The notes beneath the pieces are model-generated. The model did not search any database, was not told where the DNA came from, and saw only the letters and a program-made list of their open reading frames with translations. Shown piece after piece: positions 1-6,247 of a DNA stretch of 61,938 nt. The position numbers and the translations under genes are program-made. The DNA is taken from the NCBI GenBank assembly GCA_902801485.1, contig CADCIP010000017.1, forward strand, positions 1 to 61,938, in the 5' to 3' direction. This DNA is from an uncultured Bacteroidales bacterium (GTDB lineage: Bacteria > Bacteroidota > Bacteroidia > Bacteroidales > Bacteroidaceae). Each line of letters starts with the position of its first letter. Positions within the stretch are counted from its first letter, which is position 1.

Positions 1-183
1 CTTTGCAGTGTCAAAAAGATAAGGAGTAAAAATGGCGGGTATTAAGAGAAACAACTGCTACCATTAATATTAATTTTTGCGCGCATTAATACTAGCAAAT
101 GCGACCCCTAAAGCCCTAAGTCGTAACCCCATCAGGTGACAAAGAGAAAATTATTTACAAACAACTAAAACTAAACCTTAATT
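1..183 (+). promoter_or_regulatory. Leader region upstream of the HU-type gene
   Basis: The window opens with CTTTGCA, which looks like the 3' half of a TAnnTTTG Bacteroidetes -7 element, so transcription probably starts within the first 15 bases and gives a leader of about 170 nt. It holds a well-spaced AAGGAG (21-26) before a 12-codon mini-ORF, then a C-rich stretch (about 100-140) with a weak CGAC/GTCG pairing. The leader is long for this genome, where most leaders are 15-60 nt. I see no known riboswitch. A regulatory role is inference only. Confidence 0.4.
32..67 (+). CDS. Possible 11-residue leader peptide
   Basis: ATG at 32 opens an 11-codon reading frame (MAGIKRNNCYH) ending at TAA 65-67. 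It is preceded at 5-nt spacing by AAGGAG, a near-perfect Shine-Dalgarno sequence. That is notable because most genes in this window lack one. It lies inside the long leader of the HU-type gene and could be a leader peptide. It could equally be chance in a conserved RNA leader. No family is recognised. Confidence 0.25.
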   Translation: MAGIKRNNCYH

Positions 184-408
184 ATGGCTATTAAAGTAAT
201 TGCACAGCGCCGAGTGCTTAAAATCGGCAAGAACCCTGGAGTGAAGAAGTTCGTGATGCGTCCCGACCTTTACATCCCCATACAGGAGAAGAAAGTGTTC
301 AAGGAGGCATCTACCCGCAGCGGTATCTCCGTGGGCGTGATGAAGGCCGGTCTTATCCGCAGCGATAAGGTGTTAGGCTCTTCGCAGGAGCACCCTACCT
401 CACCTTAA
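184..408 (+). pseudogene. HU/IHF-type DNA-binding protein, truncated
   Basis: The first 53 or so residues (MAIKVIAQRRVLKIGKNPG..., then VMRPDLYIPIQEKKVFKEASTRSGISVGVMKA) match the N-terminus of the Bacteroidales HU-like nucleoid proteins. These are normally about 120-200 residues, with a DNA-binding arm and beta-sheet body. After VGVMKA the similarity stops, and a 20-residue unrelated tail leads to a stop at residue 75. The dimerisation and DNA-binding body is missing, so the product is unlikely to work. The break looks like an internal deletion with a frame change, or a mis-assembly; the upstream leader looks intact. Identification rests on remembered family sequences; the truncation is direct. 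Confidence 0.6.
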
Positions 409-446
409 AACAACATTATAAGGGGAGAATCTCTCCCTCCGTATCT

Positions 447-1643
447 TTAGTGATTTTTTTTCTTTATTTGATCTAACTGATACAATGCCATCTTGAAGTA
501 CTTGCGGTCGGTTTCGGTCTTGGCGTTTTCAATCAATTTGTCCACCTCGCGCATTAACTGCTCCAGCTCTTCCTTGGAATACGGGTCGATAAAGAAATTC
601 AATTCGTTGGAGTACTTGCAAAGCGAATAGATAGAAATGGCAGTAAACTCAGCATTCTGATGATTGCCGTAATACTGCTTCAGGTTAGAAAACATGAGCA
701 GAACGATTTCGTCATCAAGCATATCATTTACGGCTTCCGCAGCATCCTTTGGCTTCCACACGCCGTCAGAGCCCTTTACCTCAAAGGTGGTATCGGGTAT
801 GTTAAAGGAGCGTTCGTATTCAACGCGAATGGAATCCAGGCGCTGGCGATTCAAGACGTTCTCAATCTCAGAATTTGCCTGTTTGTATATCTCCTGAATG
901 TCTTTACCAATCCTTTTGGCTAATTTATCCTTGTTCAAATACCACGCCTTTGCCTTGTTCTCTGCCCGCTGGAGCTTTTCTTTGGGAAGCTTCCAGTCTA
1001 ATACAGAAGGGTATTTGACGGTTGCATTATAGCTGGTAAAGGCAGAGGGAATCTTGGCGTAGGTTACGATGTAGCGCACGAAGGCGTTGCCCTTGCGGTC
1101 TTCTTTCCATTCCAGAGCGTAGGCGTAGCGGTGGGTCTTGGTGGTATCCGTAGCATCCAGGATATTAACGTTCAGGTAATTGCCGTAGTTCTCGCCGATG
1201 GTGACGTAGTTGTTAGGGTTGTCGCCAATCATCAGGTTGCGCTTGCCTTCTGTCTGACTGGTTCCCGTCCGCTTGCTGTTGATGCCGTAGCAGTTGGGAT
1301 TATGGTGACCGTTTTCCTCGAAGGCCCTTATCATATCCTCGAGCATAGAACGTTGTTTTTTGGAAAGCGTGAAGGTAAGAATGTCACAACGCCACTTCAG
1401 CGGATTACCCTCCTTCTGTATGTCACGCTCTTGCCCAAGGTTTTTGTCAACCACAACCTTGTTATCGATAGCTTGAGTGATGAGACTGCTCATCCAAGAC
1501 TCCAAATCCTGAACTATGACCTTTTGTGCCGAAGCTGTAAAGGGAGCGAGTAAAATGAGAAGAAGAAGAGACCCTCCCCTAACCCCTCCCTCTATGGAGG
1601 GGAAAGAGATCTTTGATAATAGTTTTAATATAATCGTTCTCAT
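447..1643 (-). CDS. Secreted hypothetical protein of the first sigma-factor operon
   Basis: A 398-residue protein with a signal peptide: charged start (MRTIILKLLSK), hydrophobic core SLLLLILLAPFTASA and likely cleavage before QKVIVQ. The mature part is hydrophilic and helical, with no domain I recognise. It lies 22 bp downstream of the anti-sigma-type gene, so it is probably the third gene of the sigma operon and may be its target or effector. Residues 13-24 (FPSIEGGVRGG region) are encoded by a GC-rich palindromic repeat inserted between the n-region and the hydrophobic core of the signal peptide. If that makes the peptide inefficient, no internal Met offers a better start. Function unknown. 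Confidence 0.75.
   Translation of the reverse strand: MRTIILKLLSKISFPSIEGGVRGGSLLLLILLAPFTASAQKVIVQDLESWMSSLITQAIDNKVVVDKNLGQERDIQKEGNPLKWRCDILTFTLSKKQRSMLEDMIRAFEENGHHNPNCYGINSKRTGTSQTEGKRNLMIGDNPNNYVTIGENYGNYLNVNILDATDTTKTHRYAYALEWKEDRKGNAFVRYIVTYAKIPSAFTSYNATVKYPSVLDWKLPKEKLQRAENKAKAWYLNKDKLAKRIGKDIQEIYKQANSEIENVLNRQRLDSIRVEYERSFNIPDTTFEVKGSDGVWKPKDAAEAVNDMLDDEIVLLMFSNLKQYYGNHQNAEFTAISIYSLCKYSNELNFFIDPYSKEELEQLMREVDKLIENAKTETDRKYFKMALYQLDQIKKKNH
1571..1603 (-). repeat. GC-rich palindromic repeat inside a signal peptide
   Basis: Stem CCCCTCC (1583-1589) and GGAGGGG (1596-1602) with 6-nt loop CTCTAT, flanked by another CCCTCCCC run. The same 20 bases occur in opposite orientation at 6483-6502. 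It is in frame in the secreted-protein gene and encodes PSIEGGVRGG. Confidence 0.75.
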
Positions 1644-1665
1644 AAAGCAGAAAATTATGAATTAA

Positions 1666-2325
1666 TCAAAATGCAATAATAAGGTGTGATGTTTCGGGCA
1701 CCCTACCTTCCAGTCCTGCAGTAAAGGCACGAAGCTCTTCTGTCTGTTCCTGCTGCATATAGGCAACTTGTAAGGCCTCTTCTGCCAGAAACATATCTAC
1801 CAATGCCTGGCGATCAGGGGGAAGGACGGGCAATTCTACAGGACTCTCCCCCTGCTCCTCCGGGATGGGAGTATTTTGTGCTTCGGCCAAAAGGGGAAGA
1901 CTTTCCACCAGTGGACTCTCCCCCTGCCCCTCTCTTGTAGCGAGGGGAGTATTTTGTGCTTCGGCAGCTGGCTGCTGCGGCTGCCTTGACTCACGGGACT
2001 CATAGGACTCACGGGGCTCATAGGACTCACGGGGCTCATAGGACTTATGGGGCTCATAGGACTTATGGGGCTCATGAACTTCTGCTACAACCGGTTGTAG
2101 TGTTTCTGGCTGCGCGATGGGAACCGTTTCGCCCTTGGGCCAAAGCAAAAAGGCGATTAGTATGCTGGCAGCAATGGCCGGGATGGGGTACAGCCAACGG
2201 CGCATAGGGCGAGTCTTTGCCTCTCCCCCTCGGGGGAGTTGGAGAGGGGTCCTCATCTCAGGCACATTGGCGTAATTGCGCCTCAGGGCTTCACGCAGGT
2301 CTGTATCTTTGAATTTCTCGTTCAT
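1666..2325 (-). CDS. Anti-sigma-type single-pass membrane protein built of repeats
   Basis: About 219 residues from the ATG at 2325 (MNEKFKDTDLRE). A TTG 15 nt upstream also opens the frame but is a poorer choice. A cytoplasmic N-terminus of about 45 residues is followed by one membrane segment (YPIPAIAASILIAFLLW) and a periplasmic part rich in Pro, Glu, Ser and Gln. The gene starts 26 bp after the ECF sigma gene stop, the classic sigma/anti-sigma arrangement, so I infer it restrains that sigma factor. It carries three kinds of repeat: a palindrome (residues about 25-34), five hexapeptide units of the E-P-H/R-K/E-S-Y type, and two AEAQNTP...GESP blocks. Only the N-terminus, the membrane helix and the last 50 residues look non-repetitive. 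Confidence 0.7.
   Translation of the reverse strand: MNEKFKDTDLREALRRNYANVPEMRTPLQLPRGGEAKTRPMRRWLYPIPAIAASILIAFLLWPKGETVPIAQPETLQPVVAEVHEPHKSYEPHKSYEPRESYEPRESYESRESRQPQQPAAEAQNTPLATREGQGESPLVESLPLLAEAQNTPIPEEQGESPVELPVLPPDRQALVDMFLAEEALQVAYMQQEQTEELRAFTAGLEGRVPETSHLIIAF
1841..1966 (-). repeat. Direct duplication within the anti-sigma-type gene
   Basis: Two related blocks, about 1841-1888 and 1913-1966. Both start GGACTCTCCCCCTG and end GAGTATTTTGTGCTTCGG, with diverged centres. Each encodes an AEAQNTP...GESP peptide block. The GC-rich start resembles the palindromic repeats found elsewhere in the window. Confidence 0.7.
1989..2078 (-). repeat. Five-unit 18-bp tandem repeat (hexapeptide)
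   Basis: Five consecutive 18-bp units of the form ACTCACGGGGCTCATAGG (units 4 and 5 read ACTTATGGGG...). The unit length is a multiple of three, so copy-number change would lengthen or shorten the periplasmic linker without breaking the frame. Confidence 0.85.
2221..2250 (-). repeat. GC-rich palindromic repeat
   Basis: CTCCCCC (2223-2229) pairs with GGGGGAG (2232-2238), followed by the tail TTGGAGAGGGG typical of this family. It is in frame in the anti-sigma-type gene just before the membrane segment (TPLQLPRGGEA). Confidence 0.65.
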
Positions 2326-2341
2326 TATATTATTGTACAAT

Positions 2342-2369
2342 GGTTAGCGGTTAGAGGTTAGCGGTTAGG
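2342..2369. repeat. Heptamer array (GGTTAGC x4)
   Basis: Four 7-bp units: GGTTAGC, GGTTAGA, GGTTAGC, GGTTAGG. Most of it is translated as the last residues (SLTANL) of the ECF sigma factor on the minus strand; the rest is the spacer to the next gene. Confidence 0.75.
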
Positions 2370-2902
2370 GAATTATACAATTTCCTTCTTATTCTGTAAA
2401 GCCTTACGGCCAGGGCCTTGGGGTCGGCGTCTGTGATGTAGGCTATTTCCTTGAGCGGCAGGTCGTCGAAGTAGTAGAGCGTCAGCAGCATTTGTTCCTC
2501 GTTGGGCAACTGTTGCACCAACTCCTGCAGTTTCTCTATGCGTTGCTCGTTGCCTGTCGAGAGGGCTGCTTCCAGCTCCTCGTCGCTGATATCTGTCTGC
2601 CAAACAGAGCTGTCTTCTATAGAGACAACTATGGGTCGGCGGCGTTTCAGGAAGTCAAGCGTCAGGCGATAAGCAATACGGCAAAGCCAGGTGGAGAGTG
2701 AAGACTGGCGGGCATCGTAGCGGTCGATATGGCGGAAGGCTTTCAGGAAAGTATCCTGCGTCAGCTCCTGAGCATCCATTATATCAGGCACCTGCTTCAC
2801 AATCATACAGAAGACCTGATTGACGAAGCGGCGAAACATTTCGTCTTGCCCTTCACGCTCGCCTTTCCTAACGGATTCCACTATTTGCTTTTCTGTCTGC
2901 AC
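2351..2902 (-). CDS. ECF-type RNA polymerase sigma factor
   Basis: A 183-residue group IV sigma factor that would direct RNA polymerase to a stress- or envelope-responsive set of promoters. Region 2 spans about residues 20-90 (ELTQDTFLKAFRHIDRYD... and the -10-binding STWLCRIAYRLTLDFLKRR). Region 4 spans about 120-178, with an HTH (LPLKEIAYITDADPKALAVRLYRIRRKL). Translation starts at a GTG (2900-2902); no ATG lies upstream in frame. It is followed by a membrane anti-sigma-type gene and a secreted protein, which form its likely operon. The C-terminal SLTANL is encoded by a heptamer repeat array and so is probably not functionally important. The target regulon is unknown. Confidence 0.9.
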   Translation of the reverse strand: MQTEKQIVESVRKGEREGQDEMFRRFVNQVFCMIVKQVPDIMDAQELTQDTFLKAFRHIDRYDARQSSLSTWLCRIAYRLTLDFLKRRRPIVVSIEDSSVWQTDISDEELEAALSTGNEQRIEKLQELVQQLPNEEQMLLTLYYFDDLPLKEIAYITDADPKALAVRLYRIRRKLYNSLTANL

Positions 2903-3030
2903 TTTTAACGTTTTGTTTATGCCTTTCTACTTGTTATACGACGGAATCGGAAAAATATTACACCCCACCCCAACTTTTTTTTGGAAAACAACAAAAAAGA
3001 TGAAATGAGCCAAGATTAATCAATGTTCAA

Positions 3031-3741
3031 TTAGAGAACCGCCTGCACTTCGGCCTTATATTTGCGTGAGACGGGAAGACGAAGGTCACCAAGGATGACG
3101 TTTTCGCCCTCAGTCCCTTGGCAGGCAGAAATGCGGACTAAGTAAGAACGGTGGATGCGCAGGAAGTCATCCCCTAAGAGATTAGCCCATGCAGAAATGG
3201 GACGTTTGTTGCGATACTTACGGCCCTCAGTAGCATAAATCCACGTTTCCGTGTCGCAACTCTCCACATAAAGAATCTCCTGACGCTGAAGCGTAACGGG
3301 CTGGCGGTCACTGGTGAAGGTAATAGACTCCTCTGCTTCAGGCAAACGTTCCTCAATCATCCGCCCCACAAAATAATCGCCCACGATAATCAGCAGCAGC
3401 ATGGCCAGCAGGAATATAGGATTCAATAATATGGGAGAGATGACCATATCGGTTTCATACAGCTGACGATGTAGTGCCGATAATAGTGTGTGTGCCAAAT
3501 GAACAGCCAGGAATGCCATTGTGAGGATGAACAAGACCAGGAAACATACATCGCGTATTCCCTGCCATCGCGAGGTAAAACGCATCTGTGCCAACAGGTA
3601 ACGGAACAGTACGGCCACAGGCAAAAGGGAGCTGGCAAGGAAGAAAGCATCGGGAAATGTATAACCCGTGCTGGAAAGTACAATGGCAAACAGAACCAAT
3701 GCCACCGTCCAATAGGAAATAATAAGCGCTGTACGTTTCAT
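3031..3741 (-). CDS. Membrane-bound LytTR-family transcription regulator
   Basis: About 236 residues from the ATG at 3741 (MKRTALII). A longer in-frame reading to 3783 would start upstream of the likely promoter. Four hydrophobic segments in the first 125 residues are followed by a LytTR DNA-binding domain (about residues 140-236: ILYVESCDTETWIYATEG..., FLRIHRSYLVRIS, LPVSRKYKAEV). LytTR domains bind direct repeats and often control cell-envelope genes. There is no receiver domain, so the membrane part may itself sense a signal. A single TATCTTTG lies 9 nt before the ATG, suggesting a leaderless or nearly leaderless mRNA. It is transcribed away from the small membrane-protein gene at 3930, a plausible target. 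Confidence 0.85.
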   Translation of the reverse strand: MKRTALIISYWTVALVLFAIVLSSTGYTFPDAFFLASSLLPVAVLFRYLLAQMRFTSRWQGIRDVCFLVLFILTMAFLAVHLAHTLLSALHRQLYETDMVISPILLNPIFLLAMLLLIIVGDYFVGRMIEERLPEAEESITFTSDRQPVTLQRQEILYVESCDTETWIYATEGRKYRNKRPISAWANLLGDDFLRIHRSYLVRISACQGTEGENVILGDLRLPVSRKYKAEVQAVL

Positions 3742-3749
3742 AACGGGAA

Positions 3750-3757
3750 CAAAGATA
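3750..3757 (-). promoter_or_regulatory. -7 promoter element of the LytTR regulator gene
   Basis: TATCTTTG on the minus strand (matches TAnnTTTG), with TTTTG about 16 bp upstream as a possible -33 element. The expected transcription start falls at or within a few bases of the ATG at 3741. Confidence 0.6.
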
Positions 3758-3851
3758 ATACATTTCCCCCGTTCAAAAGCCATTGTAGGAGGGAAAAATC
3801 CCCTTATAGAGGGTTTCAGCAGGCAAACGAGGGGTTTTAACAGCCAAAAAA

Positions 3852-3883
3852 TTTGGTGCCCCTACCCTAATGCCGTACCTTTG
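3852..3883 (+). promoter_or_regulatory. Bacteroidetes-type promoter of the small membrane protein
   Basis: TTTG at 3852-3855 and TACCTTTG at 3876-3883, separated by 20 bp, a close match to the TTTG/TAnnTTTG consensus. It lies after the ATG at 3870 has begun, so the real start must be the ATG at 3930. Confidence 0.75.
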
Positions 3884-3929
3884 CACCAGCAGCTGCAAAA
3901 AAACAAGATGTTTAACTTTTAAATTAAAA

Positions 3930-4307
3930 ATGATTATGACAGCAATTACTGATTTCTTTGTGATGGGTGGCCCTTGGTTCATGGCCGTTCTCACCCTTCT
4001 GCTGGCGTTGGTATTCCTGGCAGCATGGAAAGCTCCCGCTTGGGTACGTAACATAGGCGCTATCGCGTTTGTTTGTGGATTACTCTTCGGAGCGTTAGGC
4101 CTCAATCAGATGTTTGGCTACATGCAAGAACATATGCAAGAAACGCTTAAAACCATAGAAGAGTCGGGCTATGTAACCCCCACAGATGTAGACATGTCCC
4201 CCGTTATATATGGCGGATACAAGTGCGCCTTAGTTCCTGTTATCTACGGTATCATCATCCTTCTTATCTCCCTTATCGTTCACCTCTGCCAGAAACCGAG
4301 GATTTAG
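3930..4307 (+). CDS. Small three-helix membrane protein, weakly ExbB/TolQ-like
   Basis: A 125-residue protein starting MIMTAITDFF with three predicted membrane segments (about residues 10-30, 36-55, 95-118). The third, GGYKCALVPVIYGIIILLISL, loosely resembles the pore helix of MotA/TolQ/ExbB proton-channel subunits, but the protein is much shorter than ExbB (about 220 residues) and lacks clear partner genes. The start was chosen because the promoter overlaps the upstream ATG. It is divergent from the LytTR gene and convergent with the MGMT gene, whose stop abuts this one. Family assignment is uncertain; membrane location is clear. Confidence 0.65.
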   Translation: MIMTAITDFFVMGGPWFMAVLTLLLALVFLAAWKAPAWVRNIGAIAFVCGLLFGALGLNQMFGYMQEHMQETLKTIEESGYVTPTDVDMSPVIYGGYKCALVPVIYGIIILLISLIVHLCQKPRI

Positions 4308-4646
4308 TCAGGCGAGGTCAGGTTCCCACAAATGCCGGGCCATATCTACATGACCGTTAGCTTTAAAGGTAACGCCTTCTTCCTCCAGGAGAGGGCGTTG
4401 CCATTTCCAGCCGGGAGCGGTACGTCCCACCTTGTTGACTACACGATGACATGGGAGAAGAGCTGCCCCGGGTGTATATCGGAGCGTACGGCCCACCATA
4501 CGCGAATGGCTGGGCCAACCGGCCAAGGTGGCAATAAGACCATAGGTAGTGACACGACCCCGCGGAATCTGACTTACAATGCTGAGCACAGCATCCCTGA
4601 ATGCTTGTGCCTCCTCGGCCGTCATCTTATCTGGAAAGTCTTTCAT
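4308..4646 (-). CDS. MGMT-family (alkyltransferase-like) DNA repair protein
   Basis: About 112 residues from the ATG at 4646 (MKDFPDKMTA). It is the C-terminal, DNA-binding domain only of O6-alkylguanine-DNA alkyltransferases: helix-turn-helix (PRGRVTTYGLIATLAG), arginine-finger region (SHSRMVGRTLR) and the active-site motif PCHRVV with Cys at residue 66. Related ATL proteins replace this Cys with Trp and only flag damage; here the Cys is kept. The family's usual GGYSGG-type segment is replaced by RTAPGWKWQR, as in the short MGMT/ATL-like group. The ATG is 4 bp after the lipoprotein stop, so it is translated from the same operon as the second sigma factor. Confidence 0.8.
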   Translation of the reverse strand: MKDFPDKMTAEEAQAFRDAVLSIVSQIPRGRVTTYGLIATLAGWPSHSRMVGRTLRYTPGAALLPCHRVVNKVGRTAPGWKWQRPLLEEEGVTFKANGHVDMARHLWEPDLA

Positions 4647-4650
4647 TTCA

Positions 4651-5817
4651 CTATAAGTGTTTTCTGCGCAGGAAACCGCCGATAGAGAGCAGAATAAGGA
4701 GAAACGTGACGATATAGGCCCAGATGTGGGTGACACGCGAGGTGGCGGTAATGGTGTAATCCTGAGGAATCAGGCGCTCACCCGTGAAGGGATAGAAGAC
4801 GGTCCCGTCGGGCTGCAACATGCCGTTTCCGGTATCGGTAACCTTGCCAGGCATGGTAAGGGTGTAGGGCACATTGAACCAGAAGATGTTCAGGCGGTTC
4901 ATGAATTCCCGGTTCAACGATTCGCCAAGAGGATTGCCTTCATCAAAGAACAACGCATAGGCATCCGAGTGGAAGAACACCCGAAGCTTCTCTTCCGGCT
5001 GAGCAGTCAGGATATCCTCCTCCCCAGCCATCATAAAGTGTACCAATGAATCCTGAAGCTCTATGAAACGCTCACGGCTGACGGGCGGATTGGGAATAGA
5101 ATCGTAGTGAGAGACGATGAAGTCGAAGCCCACCTTGAAGAGATTATCGTTGAGCCACTTGGTGACGGCAGGCTCCATGTTGCCCAGTTTCTCGTATGCT
5201 TCGGCTCCGTTCAGTCCTTGCAACAGATTGGGCTGGCCCGTAAACCAATAGCTTACAGCATCCTTGTCGGCATAATCTGTTGGGGGCAGCTTGAAGCTAT
5301 CGCCTACGCAGTAGAATGTTTCGGTAAAGACATATTCGGTATAGAACCAGCGGAAGCGCTTGTCCAGCTTGGCGTTCGAGCGAAGGCGTACCCCGTTCAG
5401 TTGCAAAGGTGTCTGCTCGCACATTTCTTCTACAGAGGAGAAGGGGCAGATAAATGTCGTCCTAACTGTATCGCCCTCGCCAACTTCTGTATGACTCTTG
5501 CAGAAAGCATCAACATTCAGGCACTCAGGCATGGGTTGAGACCATCCGCAGAGGTCTTTACCAAGAAGGGAATCCCTCTTTTCCTTAGACATCACATTAC
5601 TGTAGCTGACCTCGCGAGTGCAATCCTTTCCGAAACCGCCGTGAATTGTAGTATGCATCAAAACCTTAGGCTGATAGCATGAGGTAAAGAGCAGCCCCAC
5701 CACCAAACCGTAAACAGTAAACCGCAAACTGTAAACCGCAAACCGTAAACCGTAAACCGCAAACCGTAAACCGTAAACCGTAAACCGTAAACTGTAAACC
5801 AACTTACTTATTTTCAT
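4651..5817 (-). CDS. Lipoprotein with a heptamer-repeat signal peptide
   Basis: A 388-residue protein. After MKISKL the first 38 residues are a heptad peptide repeat (VYSLRFT/VYGLRFA). A short hydrophobic core VVGLLFTSC follows, with a lipobox whose Cys is near residue 47. The mature part has no domain I recognise. It ends with a single hydrophobic segment (HIWAYIVTFLLILLSIGGFL) and RRKHL, so both ends may be membrane-attached. The start overlaps the anti-sigma-type gene by 14 bp, which makes it the third gene of the operon. The 7-bp array in the 5' end means a one-unit slip would shift the reading frame and abolish the protein. Function unknown. Confidence 0.75.
   Translation of the reverse strand: MKISKLVYSLRFTVYGLRFAVYGLRFAVYSLRFTVYGLVVGLLFTSCYQPKVLMHTTIHGGFGKDCTREVSYSNVMSKEKRDSLLGKDLCGWSQPMPECLNVDAFCKSHTEVGEGDTVRTTFICPFSSVEEMCEQTPLQLNGVRLRSNAKLDKRFRWFYTEYVFTETFYCVGDSFKLPPTDYADKDAVSYWFTGQPNLLQGLNGAEAYEKLGNMEPAVTKWLNDNLFKVGFDFIVSHYDSIPNPPVSRERFIELQDSLVHFMMAGEEDILTAQPEEKLRVFFHSDAYALFFDEGNPLGESLNREFMNRLNIFWFNVPYTLTMPGKVTDTGNGMLQPDGTVFYPFTGERLIPQDYTITATSRVTHIWAYIVTFLLILLSIGGFLRRKHL
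5705..5800 (-). repeat. Heptamer array, 13.7 units, within a signal peptide
   Basis: Thirteen full 7-bp units plus 5 bp of AAACCGT (plus strand; variants AAACCGC, AAACTGT, AAACAGT). It is translated on the minus strand with a 21-bp/7-residue period. The units are not multiples of three, so unit gain or loss changes frame except in threes. Confidence 0.95.
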
Positions 5818-6247
5818 AAAGCATCGTTTTAAATTGGGTGTAACTTAAATGTTTCTCCTGATGCCGGTGGCCTGTGTACACATTCCTGAGGGTGCTGCCG
5901 GCAGAGAGGTTTGATGTATAATAATGAGGTACTTCATTCGTGTTTTCTGTAGGGAGATGCTGATACAGGAACAAGCCCACCAGCAATACAGCTGCCATAG
6001 AGGAAATGATAGAAAACCACCTGCGGCCCCTCTCCAAACCTCCCCCAAACGGGAGGCTTTTTTTTGCCACGATTGTGTCATACTCTGCCTCGCCTAAGGT
6101 CAGTTCACCCAACATCAGGCGGATGGCCTTCCATTCCTGAGGGATATCCGGACGTTGCAGTTCCAAGGCAATTTCTTGCTCCTTTTCCGGCGAAGTTTCG
6201 CCTTCCAGGTATTTGTTGATCAGTTGTTCTATATCTTTGTCCTTCAT
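5804..6247 (-). CDS. Anti-sigma-type membrane protein
   Basis: A 147-residue protein: acidic cytoplasmic N-terminus (KDKDIEQLINKYLEGETSPEKEQE, a pattern common in Bacteroidetes FecR-like anti-sigma proteins), one membrane segment (FSIISSMAAVLLVGLFLYQHL, about residues 82-102) and a 45-residue periplasmic tail. Its start codon overlaps the stop of the ECF sigma gene and its end overlaps the lipoprotein gene. It is far shorter than a full FecR. Residues about 64-74 (SLPFGGGLERG) are encoded by a palindromic repeat just before the membrane segment. I infer that it binds the sigma factor encoded immediately upstream. Confidence 0.75.
   Translation of the reverse strand: MKDKDIEQLINKYLEGETSPEKEQEIALELQRPDIPQEWKAIRLMLGELTLGEAEYDTIVAKKSLPFGGGLERGRRWFSIISSMAAVLLVGLFLYQHLPTENTNEVPHYYTSNLSAGSTLRNVYTGHRHQEKHLSYTQFKTMLYENK
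6027..6056 (-). repeat. GC-rich palindromic repeat in the anti-sigma-type gene
   Basis: CCTCCC (6039-6044) pairs with GGGAGG (6051-6056) around a 6-nt loop. The outer part CCCCTCTCCAAA is the complement of the GGAGAGGGG tail that marks the family. It is in frame, upstream of the membrane-segment codons. Confidence 0.7.

Noticed and set aside
423-437. GGGAGA-ATC-TCTCCC hairpin after the truncated HU gene
   Set aside because: Six base pairs only, no T run right after, and the sequence resembles the GC-rich repeat family; not called as a terminator.
3870-3929. ATG at 3870 as start of the small membrane protein
   Set aside because: The -7 element TACCTTTG (3876-3883) overlaps it, so it would not be in the mRNA.
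3773-4105. 110-residue minus-strand frame opposite the small membrane protein gene
   Set aside because: No promoter or family match, and the plus-strand gene has a full promoter; treated as a shadow.
5705-5800. CRISPR-like array
   Set aside because: Seven-base units with no spacers; a simple tandem repeat.
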